Made by a program: the position numbers and the translations under genes. Of a DNA stretch of 64,000 nt, positions 21,472 to 32,900 are shown one piece after another. The stretch comes from Blastomussa wellsi. Lineage: Eukaryota; Cnidaria; Anthozoa; Scleractinia; Plerogyridae. How positions within the stretch are numbered: the first letter of the stretch is position 1; the number at the start of each line of letters is the position of its first letter. A model generated the notes under the pieces. It was given only the letters and a program-made list of their open reading frames with translations, made no database searches and was not told the DNA's origin. The stretch lies in contig OX393573.1 in assembly GCA_947652115.1 (NCBI GenBank), positions 170,001-234,000 on the forward strand. The letters run 5' to 3'.

Positions 21472-24400
21472 TCAGGAAAACATGGAGTCATGAAGTGTTT
21501 CCACTCGGAACTGTTGGTCTTGTTCCTTTACCTGTAAAGAGAGGTATCAATATTAACTTTTCAAAATATTTACCTGGTGTACTTAATTAATGAAATTATT
21601 ATTTTCTTTATATATAAACCCCTTTGGAGCCATGAAAGCCGTAGAACAATAAGTACTTCCCCAACCATGCCAACACAGTTTGCTATTCAGCGATCGACGC
21701 ATACCTCAAATGAAAGAAAAAACTTTTTTCCCCCGAGCCAGAATCGAACCGACAATCCCCAAGTTACTAGTTAGGCATGATGACCACTACACTACCGGAG
21801 TAGTATCACAGTCGGCCATTCCTCATTCCTCAGACTGCACAAAAATGTAAAGTAATGTGCATCCATACCTTTAAATTTTTCATTTCTTCATACTCGGGGT
21901 CATCTGTGGGAAGCTCATGTCTGCACAATGGACAACTGTTAGTCTGAAAAATGAAAGCACAACACCAAAACACTAAAAAATACAGTGTCTAAGTCCTAAC
22001 TTTTCTCGGCCTTGGATAAGAATTATAAAATTATTAAATAAGGTCACTCTAGGGCCATGTGAATCTTGCCACTGACAGTCACCAACAGAGAGGTAAGGTA
22101 CGGCCGGCAACAGGTGGCGTCACCCACAGAGAGGTAAGGTACGGCCAGTAACAGGTGGCATCACCCACAGAGAGGTAAGGTATGGCCGATAAAAGGTGGC
22201 ATCACCAACAGAGAGGTAAGGTACGGCCGGTAACAGGTGGCGTCACCCACAGAGAGGTAAGGTATGGCCGATAAAAGGTGGCATCACCAACAGAGAGGTA
22301 AGGTATGGCCAGTAACAGGTGGCGTCACCAACAGAGAGGTAAGGTATGGCCGATAAAAGGTGGCATCACCAACAGAGAGGTAAGGTACGGCCAGTAACAG
22401 GTGGCGTCACCAACAGAGAGGTAAGGTATGGCCGATAAAAGGTGGCATCACCAACAGAGAGGTAAGGTACGGCCAGTAACAGGTGGCGTCACCAACAGAG
22501 AGGTAAGGTATGGCCGATAAAAGGTGGCATCACCAACAGAGAGGTAAGGTATGGCCGATAAAAGGTGGCATCACCAACAGAGAGGTAAGGTATGGCCAGT
22601 AACAGGTGGCGTCACCCACAGAGAAGTAAAGGACGGCTGGTAACAAGTGGCATCACCCACAGAGAGGTAAGGTACGGCCAGTAACAGGTGGCATCACCAA
22701 CAGAGAGGTAAGGTATGGCCGATAAAAGGTGGCATCACCAACAGAGAGGTAAGGTATGGCCAGTAACAGGTGGCGTCACCCACAGAGAAGTAAAGGACGG
22801 CTGGTAACAAGTGGCATCACCCACAGAGAAGTAAGGTTCGGCCGGTAACAGGTGGCATCATGAACAGACAGGTAAGGTAACATTGGAGGACCAAGGAGGT
22901 CCATCATCATGGCGGTTCCATACTAGGCTCTATAATTTTGCGTGGAACATTTTGACAAATATCTCAACTTTGGAACAACACACACACCTTATAGTCTATA
23001 ATGTCACAATTTGTTGACTTTATCGACTGAATGGTTTTTGCTTTTATTTTTTGTGGGACAATGAACACATTCTATAAAAAAATGTAATCAGGCCACTTAT
23101 AAGTTATATACAAAGTGTCTTGAAGTGCAACTGGCCCGGGTTAGGAACCTTAGAGTACTATCAGGTTATTATTACCTTTGATAGCCAAGGCAGAATGCAA
23201 CTCTGATGGAACATATGATCACAAGGAAGCTGCTTGACATTTTCACCAATCTGACATGAACAAACAAATACATTAAATGCATTGAGAAGATTTCTAACAG
23301 AGTAGGAAATTGTTTCTTGTATATGAGCATTACTTGTGATTGAACTGAGATTGACTAGCGAGGACTGTGGTGGGGAATTTAATCCTCACTCATAGGGGGT
23401 GGGGAATTTGAACATTAGCCTCAATTTCATGTTACTTTTCCCAGTGAAAATAAATGGTGCCGGAGGCTAACGTGGCCCGGGACATAGGCTGTATTAAAAA
23501 TGTCACGCAAAAATGCAATTTTTACTGCTTTTCATTGAAACAAAAATTCATCTCCATTTTAGTAAACCTGCAAAGTTTGACAACAATCAGTTACACACTC
23601 TTGGAAATATGAGAGCCCCAAAACAACAAAATTTACAAAGAAAGGTATGAAAGGGGGCAACACTTGCCCCATATTTGAGCTGCAGATGTGGATGAAAGTG
23701 CGGAATGATCATCGCTGGAAATTTCAATTTTAGGCAATTAAAAAGAAGAAGCCTGAAAAAATTCAGGGCTTTGAACCTGTGACCTCCGCTATACCGGTGC
23801 GATGCTCTACCAACTGAGCTATGAAGCCACACATTCGGAGTGAGGTCAATTTATGGAGTTCATATTTTCCTGCGAGGAGTAAAATGATGTGAAGTATATG
23901 AATCTAATTGTTATGTTACTAGAACCCAACAGATGTTAGTGGTCTTTGGCAGTTTGATTACTGTGATAGGATACTGTAATGATCTCTACTGGCAAATGTT
24001 TCATGCTACAGTATTTAAAATCATTACTAATGGTAATCTGGTCACTTATTAATTTTCCCAAGAGTGGGGGAATTTGATCGCCAGAAATGGACCCATGATG
24101 GGGCATTTGAGCAGCTTTTTGGCCTGGGGAGGGGGGAATTTGAACAAATATTTTCCAAAAATTCAAATGCCCAGGGGGTTTGCTGTGTGTGTGTTGGGGG
24201 GGGGGGGATGTCGAAGCTTCCACTTGACTTGTAGATAATAAGAGGTAATCACCTTAAATTCCACTTGGCAAATGGGACAGGAACAACCTTTAACTGACAA
24301 GTAACAAAAAGACACACAGTTTTAAAAATATTACAGAGGAAATCCATAAAATCACATACTGGATAGTCTAACTAAAAGAAAATGTTAGAACTTATAAGCA

Positions 24401-26989
24401 TACTGCTCTTTGAAATTAATTAAAGGACTCAAGTCAGTCTCACATGAGTCTCATATGAAAATGGTATGCATGGCGAAGTGAAATGTCATTGCATTGCCTC
24501 AAGTGGAGTTATATTATCCTAAATAGCAATTTCAATTTGCAATTTCTTTTGTTTGGATGTTCTCTTCATGAAATAAAATACTGAAAATAAACATGTCAAC
24601 AAAAACAAAGACATGGCTAATGTCCTTTAAACTCTCTAATAGCTGTACAACTTACTGATATATTCAGCAGTTATGAGTACGGCTGGTAAAGATTCAACAA
24701 CTTCTTTGGAAGCTGGTGGTGCTTGAATTTGATCAAATGCTGCTCTTTTAAAAGAAAATAAAACAATAAGAAAACTGACAACAAAATATTACTGAATCTC
24801 ACTTGACTGGCATGTTGGCCAGCAAACTAAGATTGGCAACACTTATGTGTGGGACAGGACGAGACAAGACCAGCCCTTTCAGCCAGGGGGTGAGTAATGT
24901 TTTAAGCTGTCTTGCCCCAGGGGGGGGGGGAATGGCAAATCAAAAGTACCTTCTTCCTAGTACATCACTTTTAAGTTGACACACTGTGCCGTGCCGTGCG
25001 AAGGAGATTGCCTATATATATATATATATTTCCAGGGAAAATCTGTTAAAAGTGTAGGTGGCTGGTTAGAGAAGAATAGTCTTTTAAAATTTAAACCTGC
25101 TTTTGAAGGTTTTTTGCTTTCCCTTTTATAGTTCTCTGGTTGCAAGCTCCTTATGCAATATACCGGTAAGTGGTCTCTCTTATTTATGATATACTGGTAT
25201 GTAGTCTAGAAAAGCATTCTAATTTGCAACAAGTCGGCCCTTATAACTTCATTAACGACAAGGTTGTGATACCAAGTGGCTATTAAAGTCACGAGAAGTA
25301 AGGGGCTGTCATGTTCAGAAAAGTTTAGGTCTTGAAAAAATGTTAGACTGTTCACAGCTGCTCTATCTTTTCACTGCAAAAGAATGCGTGCTAGCAAACA
25401 ACACAGAGAGCAAAGCGCTATGGGGGTGGGGGCGGGAGCGGGCAAAAGAAAAAATAGAATGGCTGTAGGCATCTTTGTTAAAAAGTGGACTTATCAGACT
25501 CCTCCCCTCTTATCGCCTGGTCGTTATCAGCTCCACCCCTTGACCTACATGTATTAATCAAATCGGACCAATAAGATTTCAGCGGCAAATGGCTTGTTTA
25601 ATGTTTTGCGCTGGAGTCCAGTTTTCTCGCGATTCATTCACCGCGTTAGCTGGTCGAGGAAAAATTAATATGAAAAAATAGCGGATCTGTCAACAGTCTA
25701 AAAAATGTCTTCTTTTGCTATTTTTACAGAACCAGTATTTTTGTCTCAATTTTGTACACAAAATAACATACTTACGGTCGACAACGAAATTTAATGGTGT
25801 GGTGCAACAACAATGACCAAAATAAATTAATAAATATATAAATATATAGAAGCCATAAAGATAATCTGTAAAAGAGCAATGAACTCTATATGTACACGGG
25901 AGAAAACCTACTGTCATTGCCTTGCCTTTGTAACTAGTTAGATTAATTTCTTAATCCTTACTTGATTGTGTTCAACATATAATTTTACAAGCATGTATAC
26001 ATTGTTTATTGTACATATATTTTTGCTGTATTTATTTCTCGGAGATATTAGCGCTTACGCGCTACTCTTCAATCCGAGTTGAAATAAAGTTTACTACTAC
26101 TACTACTACTACATTGCTGCAATACAATGGGAACTGTTTTCAAACATTTGTCTCTTGTATGATTTGTATTGCTACTTTCTTTACTTGGTAACAATATATA
26201 AAATACCTGGCAATTTCAAGCATATCGCTGGTGGATAGAAGCATCCTGCAACACAAAAACACTTATTGGAGCATTCATTTTAAAAATTTTCCGGGGAGCA
26301 TTCCCCCGGACCCACCTAAATAGCTTGTGCCTGTGGCGCACGTTATGCACCTATCAATGTTAAGCATGAGGAAGGGGGGATCGGGCTGCCCACAGGACTT
26401 TGACTGTGAGGTTTCTCCCCAGGGTGGGGATTTTGATCGGAAATTTTGATATGGCCGCCATTTTTAATAGTGGAGAAGTGGAAGATTTTGATACTTTTGA
26501 CCAATTATATTGTCCGGTGGGTGGGGGATTTGACTTATCTTTTCAGAAAATGTCAAATTCCCCACTCCATGCTCAACTCCCCCCCCCCCTCCCTAGGGCT
26601 TAACATTGATAGGTGCATTACAAATGCCTACGGAATTTTCATTAGCCTCCTCCCCCAATGGCAAATATTCTGCACTGCCCTGTTGTGTGGGGACATTTGA
26701 CATGTTCATACAGCTTTTGAGTGGGGATTATTGACACCCAAAAATTGAAAATGTAAATTGCCCCTGGGTATGCCCGCACTACCCCCGTTGGGGCAAGACA
26801 TTGATAGGTGCATTATTCAGTTAATGTCCCTTCTCACTGTTATGAGATTTCAATATCACTAAATTAAGGTCGACGTGACTATATTATAACCAGCTAAATA
26901 ACAAATTTACTTTACCTTGCGAGCTCAAGGAAAAAATCTGGATTAGTTGTTCGGTCGGTGAGTTCATGCTCGTCAAAGTAGGACGCCAT
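21472..26989 (-). CDS. RNF181: E3 ubiquitin-protein ligase RNF181 (RING-H2), complete
   Basis: Small RING-type ubiquitin ligase. Seven exons on the - strand: 26989-26916, 26245-26207, 24744-24656, 24293-24253, 23250-23176, 21943-21869 and 21531-21472. They join in frame to 150 residues. The start [12 protein letters not shown] and the ending [12 protein letters not shown] closely resemble the human protein. The RING-H2 domain is complete across exons 4-6: [10 protein letters not shown], then [11 protein letters not shown], then SCPLCRHEL, which gives the C3H2C3 zinc ligands. [13 protein letters not shown] is characteristic of this family. It acts as a soluble cytosolic ligase with an E2 enzyme. 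Intron 5 holds a 0.8-kb array of 41-bp repeats, and another intron holds a tRNA-derived segment. All introns are GT-AG. Confidence 0.95.
21728..21805 (-). repeat. tRNA-like segment
   Basis: On the - strand, CCGGTAGTGTAGTGGTCATC resembles a tRNA A box and D arm, and TCGGTTCGATTCTGGCTC a T arm with a B box. The acceptor ends do not pair well, so I read it as a tRNA pseudogene or SINE head. It lies in the last RNF181 intron. Confidence 0.55.
22081..22880 (+). repeat. 41-bp tandem array (about 19 copies)
   Basis: Units of the form ACCAACAGAGAGGTAAGGTA followed by a GGCC..AAAAGGTGGC part repeat every 41 bp. Two main unit variants (CCGATAAAAGG and CCAGTAACAGG) alternate irregularly, as expected from unequal exchange. 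The array lies in RNF181 intron 5. Every unit contains AGAGGTAAG, a strong splice-donor consensus, on the strand antisense to the gene. Confidence 0.95.
23480..23580 (+). repeat. Interspersed repeat shared with 31385-31475
   Basis: The sequence around ATGTCACGCAAAAATGC and TTTTTACTGCTTTTCATTGA occurs in inverted orientation at about 31385-31475. Both copies are non-coding. It lies next to the tRNA-like segment, so the two may be parts of one SINE. Confidence 0.6.
23765..23832 (-). repeat. tRNA-like segment (pseudo-tRNA or SINE head)
   Basis: On the - strand, GGCTTCATAGCTCAGTTGGT gives a good acceptor and D arm and AGGTTCAAAGCCCTGAA a T arm. The anticodon loop CCGGTAT lacks the invariant U33, and the 3' acceptor strand is degenerate. 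I therefore do not call a functional tRNA. It lies in an RNF181 intron. Confidence 0.55.
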
Positions 26990-27602
26990 TTTAAAAAGTT
27001 CTATGACTCAGCAACAAAATTAATTACCAGATAAAATGATAAAGAAACTGAATGCAAGAAGTATAGATAGAAGTCTCATAAACTTCCTTCCCAGTGTACT
27101 CCTCAGACTGTGGATCAGGCAGGAAATAAACCTTAAAATAATAAAATATCTGAAAGAAGGAAAACAATCTCTCGTGGAAAACTCACCACATCATCATCGA
27201 AAGTTTGTCCTTCATGTATGATACATTGTTTAGTCATAAATCCTCGTCAATCTCGTCCCTTGAGTCAACGGGCTCCTAGGTCAGCGGCCCAGAAATTCTC
27301 GCGCGCGTGCGTAATATATCATGACGGGGATTTTTAGCTCTCAAAACGGCCAACAGCTTATATGGGGGTGTGATAGGTTTCAGGAATTCTCGAGGTTATA
27401 ACTTTTGTTCTGTCAAAGATATCAAACTTAAATTGACACATGTAACGCGGCTCAAATGTTTTGCACTTAAAGTTGCCCTGGTTACCGGTCACGTGACCAC
27501 GTACATGCCTAAATAAAATTTAAAAACTTTTAAAGATTTCTCCTTCTTCAATATCATGCCTACAAACAAGATATTTTGCACCAGTTTAGTAACCCAAAAT
27601 TA
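26990..27602. other. Upstream region of RNF181
   Basis: Region 5' of the RNF181 start codon. I see no clear TATA box. GC content rises near 27290-27310 (TCTCGCGCGCGTGCG). No second gene is recognised. Confidence 0.4.
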
Positions 27603-27731
27603 GTGATCCGGATCAGGATCAGTGATCCAGATCATGGTGCATCAAAGGCGCCGGCGTATCCACTCTGAGCAAGGATTCGCCTGCGCCTTTGATGTACCAT
27701 GATCCAGATCACTGATCCTGATCCGGATCAC
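27603..27731. mobile_element. Near-perfect foldback built of GATC units
   Basis: Arms of about 55 bp: GTGATCCGGATCAGGATCAG ... GCATCAAAGGCGC, and the reverse complement ending GATCCGGATCAC, with a spacer of about 25 bp. There are many GATC sites in each arm. There is no coding capacity, and the element is probably a MITE. Confidence 0.85.
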
Positions 27732-29034
27732 CCCAGAGGAACGCAACCTTAGATTCTCGAATTTCGCCCTTGTGACGTCACAATACAAAACTTTTATATC
27801 GACTGCATGGAATGTTTATAAAGAAGAAGTCGGGCCGTGCCCGACGAAATATTGGAAAAATACATTAGTCAATCCAAACTGTACGGTCAGACTTTCTGAA
27901 TTCAGTTCTTTTGATAAGTTATATTTGCTGATCAGATCGAACCAGGATTCGGTGCCTTTGAATTGTCCGTTGCCCCTTTCTGAAATCAATAGACAGTGTC
28001 AAACTAAAAGTGACAATGAGTTTCAGCTTTCAGTTATACATTTTGTTCTTCAACGTGATAACATCTTTGTATCTTTTAGTTCATTAAGTCAGAAAATCCC
28101 CATTTTATGACGTCAGAAATTGTGACGTCACAAAATAAAAATTTAAAAGATTCTAAATGGGACAAGTTTTTCAGAATTTTGTGTACTACATTCATGCAAT
28201 ATATCTTGATTGCAAGTTTTATATTGAAGACGGAGAAAACTTTAAAAGTTTTCATTTGGCCCGCACGAAGTCACGTGACAAGTAACCATGGCAACTCCAA
28301 TTGCAAAAAGCTTCTCTAACCAAGACTTCTAATGTGTGTTAATTTTAATGTGATACCTTAAACATAACCAAAGATATAACAGGGCAGTTCCTAGTGTTTG
28401 TAAGCCTTGGTGGAGCATATTGAGGGGCGATACAATATGGACAGGTTATCCCAAGGCGCAAAATGCTAGGGGGGTCCGGGCACATGCCCTCCCGGAAAAT
28501 TCTGAAATTCAAGTACTATGTGATGTAATCAAAAGCACCCAGATTAAAAATTAATTAGGAAATGCCCAGCCCCCCCCCCCCCCAAGGGCCCAGTTGTTCG
28601 ATGACCGATTAGCGCTAACCCAGCGTCAAATTTTAATCCGGGTTTCTTTTTCTTTTGTTCAAATGCATTTTCTGCGATAATTTTCGCTTTTCTTTTTAGA
28701 GCATCCAATCATCAAAATGTAGACAAAAAGAGTTAACATGCGTTTGCTCTTTAAGCTTTCGTATCTGAATTCAAAATTCGCACTAACCCCGGGTTCTCTT
28801 AATCTGTCTTGTCCCAGGATTCCATATTGAACAAGAAATAATGGAATATTTAAAAAAATGTAGCCAGTTGTGATTGTGGTCAACCACAACGACAGCGTAA
28901 ATGACCTGACTAGAAACACATTAGTTGCAAACATATATCTGAAATCTTAGTGGAACTCAAAGAAATTCGAAAGCTAGACGTCTGTTTTTTTTGGCGCAAA
29001 ATTCGCAAATCACCGTGACGGCTTCTACATCAAC
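27732..29034. other. Intergenic, no gene recognised
   Basis: AT-rich sequence with several TGACGTCA boxes (27773, 28109, 28122) and a poly-C tract at about 28571. The open frame at 27772-28110 shows no recognisable domain and is bounded by the repeated TGACGTCA motifs, so it is more likely repeat sequence than a gene. Confidence 0.4.
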
Positions 29035-29199
29035 TGACCATTTTCGCATTGCCCATAATACACCTTGTTTACCCCCAAAAACTTTGCATAACCTTTGTTT
29101 CCCAATTCTCCTGGGTATTAAGAGAGAATCTGAAGACAATGCTCATGCACAATTTTGGGGGGTAAACAAGGTGTATTATGGGCAATGCGAAAATGGTCA
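29035..29199. mobile_element. Foldback element adjoining the hAT remnant
   Basis: Two arms of about 50 bp, TGACCATTTTCGCATTGCCC ... CTTGTTTACCCCC, are repeated in inverted orientation with about 60 bp between. The right arm lies inside the 3' part of the hAT transposase frame, so the foldback is either an insertion or the element's own terminal structure. Confidence 0.75.
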
Positions 29200-29510
29200 A
29201 TGGGTATGTCTCTGTAAGCATGCACCAGGACGAGTGCTGCGAGTCGCTCTGTTTTCATCGTGGAACGTAAGTACGTCTTCACTCTGCGCATCGTGCTAAA
29301 AGATCGTTCGGGGGTAGCAGTTGACACTGGCATTGTCAGGAGGATGGTAATTGTAACAACGTTGGGATAAAGGTCCGGATTAGCGTGTTGGAATGTCTCT
29401 GCGAGTGTCACTGGTTTTTCATCAGTTGAAAACAGAACAACTCGGGGATCGGTTTGGATAGGGGCGCGAGTTTGATCGAGTAATGCTCTTGTTAACACGC
29501 CTTTTAACAC
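29118..29510 (-). pseudogene. hAT-family transposase C-terminal remnant
   Basis: The - strand frame contains MPVSTATPERSFSTMRRVK followed by LAALVLVHAYRDI. These are the conserved core of the hAT dimerisation domain found at the C-terminus of hAT transposases and their domesticated relatives. The upstream catalytic part is missing. The tail of the frame runs into the foldback at 29035-29199. Confidence 0.85.
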
Positions 29511-29723
29511 GTTTACCGGCAGTTGGATTACTGGTGAGTCGAACAGACGAGTTTTTCGAATCGTTTTGATATATTATACCGTCGGAATCACTTGTAAGCC
29601 GTGCTTATTTGCTTAAAGGAAAGTACGCCCCTGTATAACCTCGAGAACTCATCTATCCCATCACGTCCGCACAAAAGTTGTTTGGCCGCTATTGGATTCG
29701 TATTGAATCAATCCCAGAATATT

Positions 29724-29931
29724 CATTCTCGTCCCCAGAGCCACTTGTCCCTCTTAGCCGGCTGGGCCCGTGCACGAGGAACAAGTGGCTCTGGGGACAC
29801 ATCATTCGATTGGCTGGAATCTAACAAAGGGAGCCTTTGTTTGATTTCAGCGAATCAAATCGTGAGGCTCTTGTTCCTCGCGGACAGGCCCAGCCGGCTA
29901 AGAAGGACAAGTGGCTCTGGGGACGAGAATG
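29724..29931. mobile_element. MITE with CATTCTCGTCCCCAGAGCC ends
   Basis: Terminal inverted repeats of about 75 bp run from CATTCTCGTCCCCAGAGCCA at the left to its reverse complement at 29931. They include TTAGCCGGCTGGGCC and AGGAACAAG in both arms. It is the same family as the copy at the BLOC1S2 5' end. There is no coding capacity. Confidence 0.9.
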
Positions 29932-30024
29932 CAGAAAATTCAGAAAGAGGGGGCCGATCATTCTGCCATTCTTACACGGCATATCTGAAAACCAGCTTGC
30001 TGAGCCATTTACCGTGTTTTAATT

Positions 30025-30196
30025 AAGCAATAGACCACAAGTTTCTATGGTTTATAAGCTGATAAACCACGCGGGATGTTGGCAGAACACAAATCACGAG
30101 CCGCTGGCGAGTGATTTACGAATTCTTCGAGTGTTCTTCCAACATCCCAAGTGGTTTATCAGTCTATAAACCATAGAAACTTGTGGTCTATTGCTT
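30025..30196. mobile_element. Foldback MITE with AAGCAATAGACCACAAG ends
   Basis: Arms of about 65 bp: AAGCAATAGACCACAAGTTT ... GATAAACCAC ... GATGTTGG on the left and the reverse complement ending CTTGTGGTCTATTGCTT on the right. A short related sequence follows at 30240-30300 (ACCAATCAGAGCGCGCGC). Confidence 0.88.
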
Positions 30197-30714
30197 TTAT
30201 ATAATAATTCAGAAGACGCGCGATTTTTCCATGAGTTTACTGGCACAATAAACCATAGCTGATTGACCAATCAGAGCGCGCGCATTGATTTGGTTATTAT
30301 ATAAATAAAGTTGATTGATTGATTGATCCAAGCCCCCCAACTGGTCTGTTCGCATATGTACTCATGGGTTGGGTGGGTTGGGTAAGATCATGAATGTTAG
30401 CGGCTGCCATTGGCGAATTTGGCGCCGTCCGATCTCACCCCTGACTAGAAATGTAAAGCGCATTTGAGCTATATGGAAAATGCTCTATATAAATCCATTA
30501 CCATTACTATTACCAACCAGCCTCCCGAATGAAAACTTTTAAGAAGATGCAGCACACAGCATTGTGGGTGGGCGTATTTGTGATGCAAAGTTACGTAACG
30601 TTAACGTCTCGTAAGATAGAATTAAAGATTTTATAAAATGATTTTTAAAATACAAAAATGCAACAAAAATGGGGCCGCGGCCCCGTCGGCCCCTCCCCTA
30701 AATCCGCCTTTAGT

Positions 30715-31320
30715 ATCAATAAAGATTTTGTATGTTTTGAGGCAATTTTGTAGTCCTGTTTTCGATCTTGGTAATATGACTAAATCATCTGCATATAAAA
30801 GTGAATTCAATTTTGTGCCGTTTGGTAGGACAAAGGTATCAGATAAAGTGTTTTCAAAAGAGAAAGGGATGCTATTAATAAAGAGGACTAAAGAGGACTC
30901 AGAATTTTTCTTTGTCCCACGCTCGTGTCATGTTGATTAATTAATCCTTCACATTAAATTTACCGAGCTGAAAATTCGCCATCACTCTCATTTCCAGGAC
31001 TAAACAGGCTGAACAGTAACGGGCTCAAAATACATCATTGGCGTACCCCTCTTGCGTATTGAAAGGGTCGTGTTTTATGTTGTCCAATTTTAATGGAACA
31101 TGTAGAGTTCGAATGCAAACTCTTTATTGAATTGAAAAAAACAGCCATCGAAGTTAATCTGCAATAGTTTAAAAAAGAGTGCGTTATCCCAAACGAAGTC
31201 GAAAGCTTTTTTGAATTCTATAAAGCAAGCGTATATTTATTTCGTTGTGGTGATTCACGTATTTATCTACTAGAGTTCTCAAGGTAAGAACATGGTCTGC
31301 TGTAGGTTGTTGGGTAAAAA
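30715..31320 (-). pseudogene. LINE reverse transcriptase remnant
   Basis: On the - strand, frame pieces resemble a non-LTR reverse transcriptase. Near 31200 there is a palm motif A of the form IDFKKAFDFVW, reached only through a frame change, and near 30780-30800 the catalytic LYADDLVIL. Several stops and shifts separate them. The remnant is likely of the CR1/Jockey group, but I cannot assign it further. Confidence 0.75.
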
Positions 31321-32088
31321 ACTTTTCAGCTCAACAGCGTACATCACAGGAGGCCATAGGCATACGGGCACCCTCGGACTTGGGGTTTACTAAAATCGGT
31401 ACGATAAATCGTTTTATGGAGATGAATCTTTGTTTTAATGAAAAGCAGTAAAAAATGCATTTTGCGTGACATCCGTAATACGGCCTACGCGATACAACTG
31501 AAATAGCGAACCTCGCGAAGTCTAAAAACAGAATGGAAATTATTAATTTGTCCAATAGCGACATTAGCGCGTTCTGAGAGAAACAGAGGAAATTTAGGCG
31601 AAGATTTTTTCAAAAGTGTATTTGAATTAACTACGAATTAACTCCGATTAACTGTACAAAAAATCGTCATTTTTTCCGAATGAGCAACGGCAACGACACT
31701 TCCCGAAACAAAAGTACAATGGCTTTGCACGCGCGATTTAAATCTTGGTACATTTCTGTACCGCCCTCTGGAAAAATAGCTCAGAAAACCCACGAGGGAT
31801 TATTTCTATTTAGAACTGGACGCTTTTTGATATATTTAGCTGCTTTAAGATACTTAACTCTCGATTTTCGGACGAACGATCTCGGGCTGAATTGAATATG
31901 TAGTGGCTTTTCCAAAATTCCGAAAAAAAGGGGGTTCCTTGTAAGGTAGACCCAGATTTTCGAAAAATTCTACCCGGAAATCTCTAGTTATGGTCAGTTA
32001 CATTCGATGTTGCTCTTGGAATTTTCGAAATTTCCGGATGAATGGCTCGCATTTCGGAAATTCTACACTTTCCACATTTTCTTCAAAC

Positions 32089-32094
32089 CTTCCC
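32089..32094 (+). repeat. Target-site duplication, left copy (CTTCCC)
   Basis: CTTCCC lies directly before the first base of the left terminal repeat (AGTAGTATAGG) and again directly after the last base of the right one, at 44906-44911. A 6-bp duplication is the known insertion signature of Polintons/Mavericks. Confidence 0.93.
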
Positions 32095-32325
32095 AGTAGT
32101 ATAGGTGGCTTAATGGGTCCGTAACCAATCACAGAGCAGCATACAGCACACGTGACGCGTCTCGACCAATCAGAAAGCGTCTCACAAAATTACCCATGAG
32201 ACGAACTTTTTTAGCGGTCGTAGTTCCAAGATGGCGGCGCCCATGAGTGGAAAACGTGGAGCGCAGAGGTCCTGACTGTAAAGATGACGTCATGGCTTTC
32301 CGGTCCCCCGCTCCTGAAGGGAGCG
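32095..32325 (+). repeat. Left terminal inverted repeat (231 bp)
   Basis: It begins AGTAGTATAGGTGGCTTAAT and ends near CTGAAGGGAGCG. It is colinear with the reverse complement of 44437-44905 but lacks two internal blocks, one after GAGTGGAAAAC and one after GGTCCTGACTGT, totalling about 240 bp. Confidence 0.93.
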
Positions 32326-32332
32326 TATTATT

Positions 32333-32421
32333 TTCCAGTCCTTTCGCTAGATGGGGCACTCCTCGGGGATTGGTTACCCGCGACTCGTGTTGGGATCCCT
32401 GACCTAGCGAAAAGACCGGAA
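32333..32421. repeat. Inverted repeat beside the polymerase 3' end
   Basis: TTCCAGTCCTTTCGCTAG at 32335 and CTAGCGAAAAGACCGGAA near 32404 pair with two mismatches across a loop of about 50 bp. It lies between the terminal repeat and the polymerase stop codon and could be a transcript-end structure, or part of an older, longer terminal repeat. Confidence 0.45.
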
Positions 32422-32500
32422 AAGGGTATCATCGGGGTGCCACCCCGACTCGTTGTCACCGGAACTATTTACAAATTGAACGCAACGATATTTACAATAT

Positions 32501-32720
32501 TTACAAATTGCAAAGGAGCTCGGCCATCTCCACGTCATGCTCGTCCAAGTCGTGCTTGTAGCCGTACGGGTAGGACGTGAAGGTTTCAAAGTCGACCACC
32601 CTCTTGTCGAAGACTAGACCGTACTGTTTGGTTCGTGGGGATACTTTCAGGCGTTTCGTGGCAGGATCCCGTGTGAAAAAGTGGGGGTTGGTCACCTCCA
32701 CGTCTCTGCGATCACCTTGG
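32501..32720 (-). pseudogene. Polinton DNA polymerase B, C-terminal fragment
   Basis: On the - strand the frame from about 32720 to its stop at 32501 carries TKQYGLVFDKRVVD and SYPYGY, the typical extreme C-terminus of Polinton type B polymerases. Upstream of 32720 the same strand is antisense to copied capsid sequence, so the open frame that continues to 32827 is spurious. The rest of the polymerase begins again at 33104. Confidence 0.85.
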
Positions 32721-32900
32721 GGATTGAGCAGCATTTCCGTACCCGATGCCGAAGTGACCATTCCGTCCGTGACCGACGATCCGGAGACCATCCTCTTAAT
32801 GTACAAGTGGGTCAGAGACAACGACAATAAACCTTATCAGGGCAACCGATTCACCGTCGGGACCAGCAAAGTGAATCTCCACGACTTGAACAACGCGTTC
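32721..32900 (+). pseudogene. Captured copy of part of the penton-2 gene
   Basis: Nearly identical to 36770-36949 (starting GATTGAGCAGCATTTCC), with a handful of substitutions. It is + strand sense inside a - strand polymerase gene. It breaks off in AACAACG and joins the ATPase-derived block. Confidence 0.92.

Noticed and set aside
22081..22880. CRISPR-like array
   Set aside because: Units are head-to-tail without unique spacers, in an animal gene intron; an ordinary minisatellite.
23765..23832. Functional tRNA on the - strand
   Set aside because: Position 33 is not U and the 3' acceptor strand does not pair, so it is kept only as a tRNA-like repeat.
27772..28110. 112-residue + frame
   Set aside because: No domain; it is bounded by repeated TGACGTCACAA boxes, which suggests a dispersed repeat.
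29601..30026. 141-residue + frame
   Set aside because: It runs across the MITE at 29724-29931 and changes character at both edges; an artefact of the repeat.
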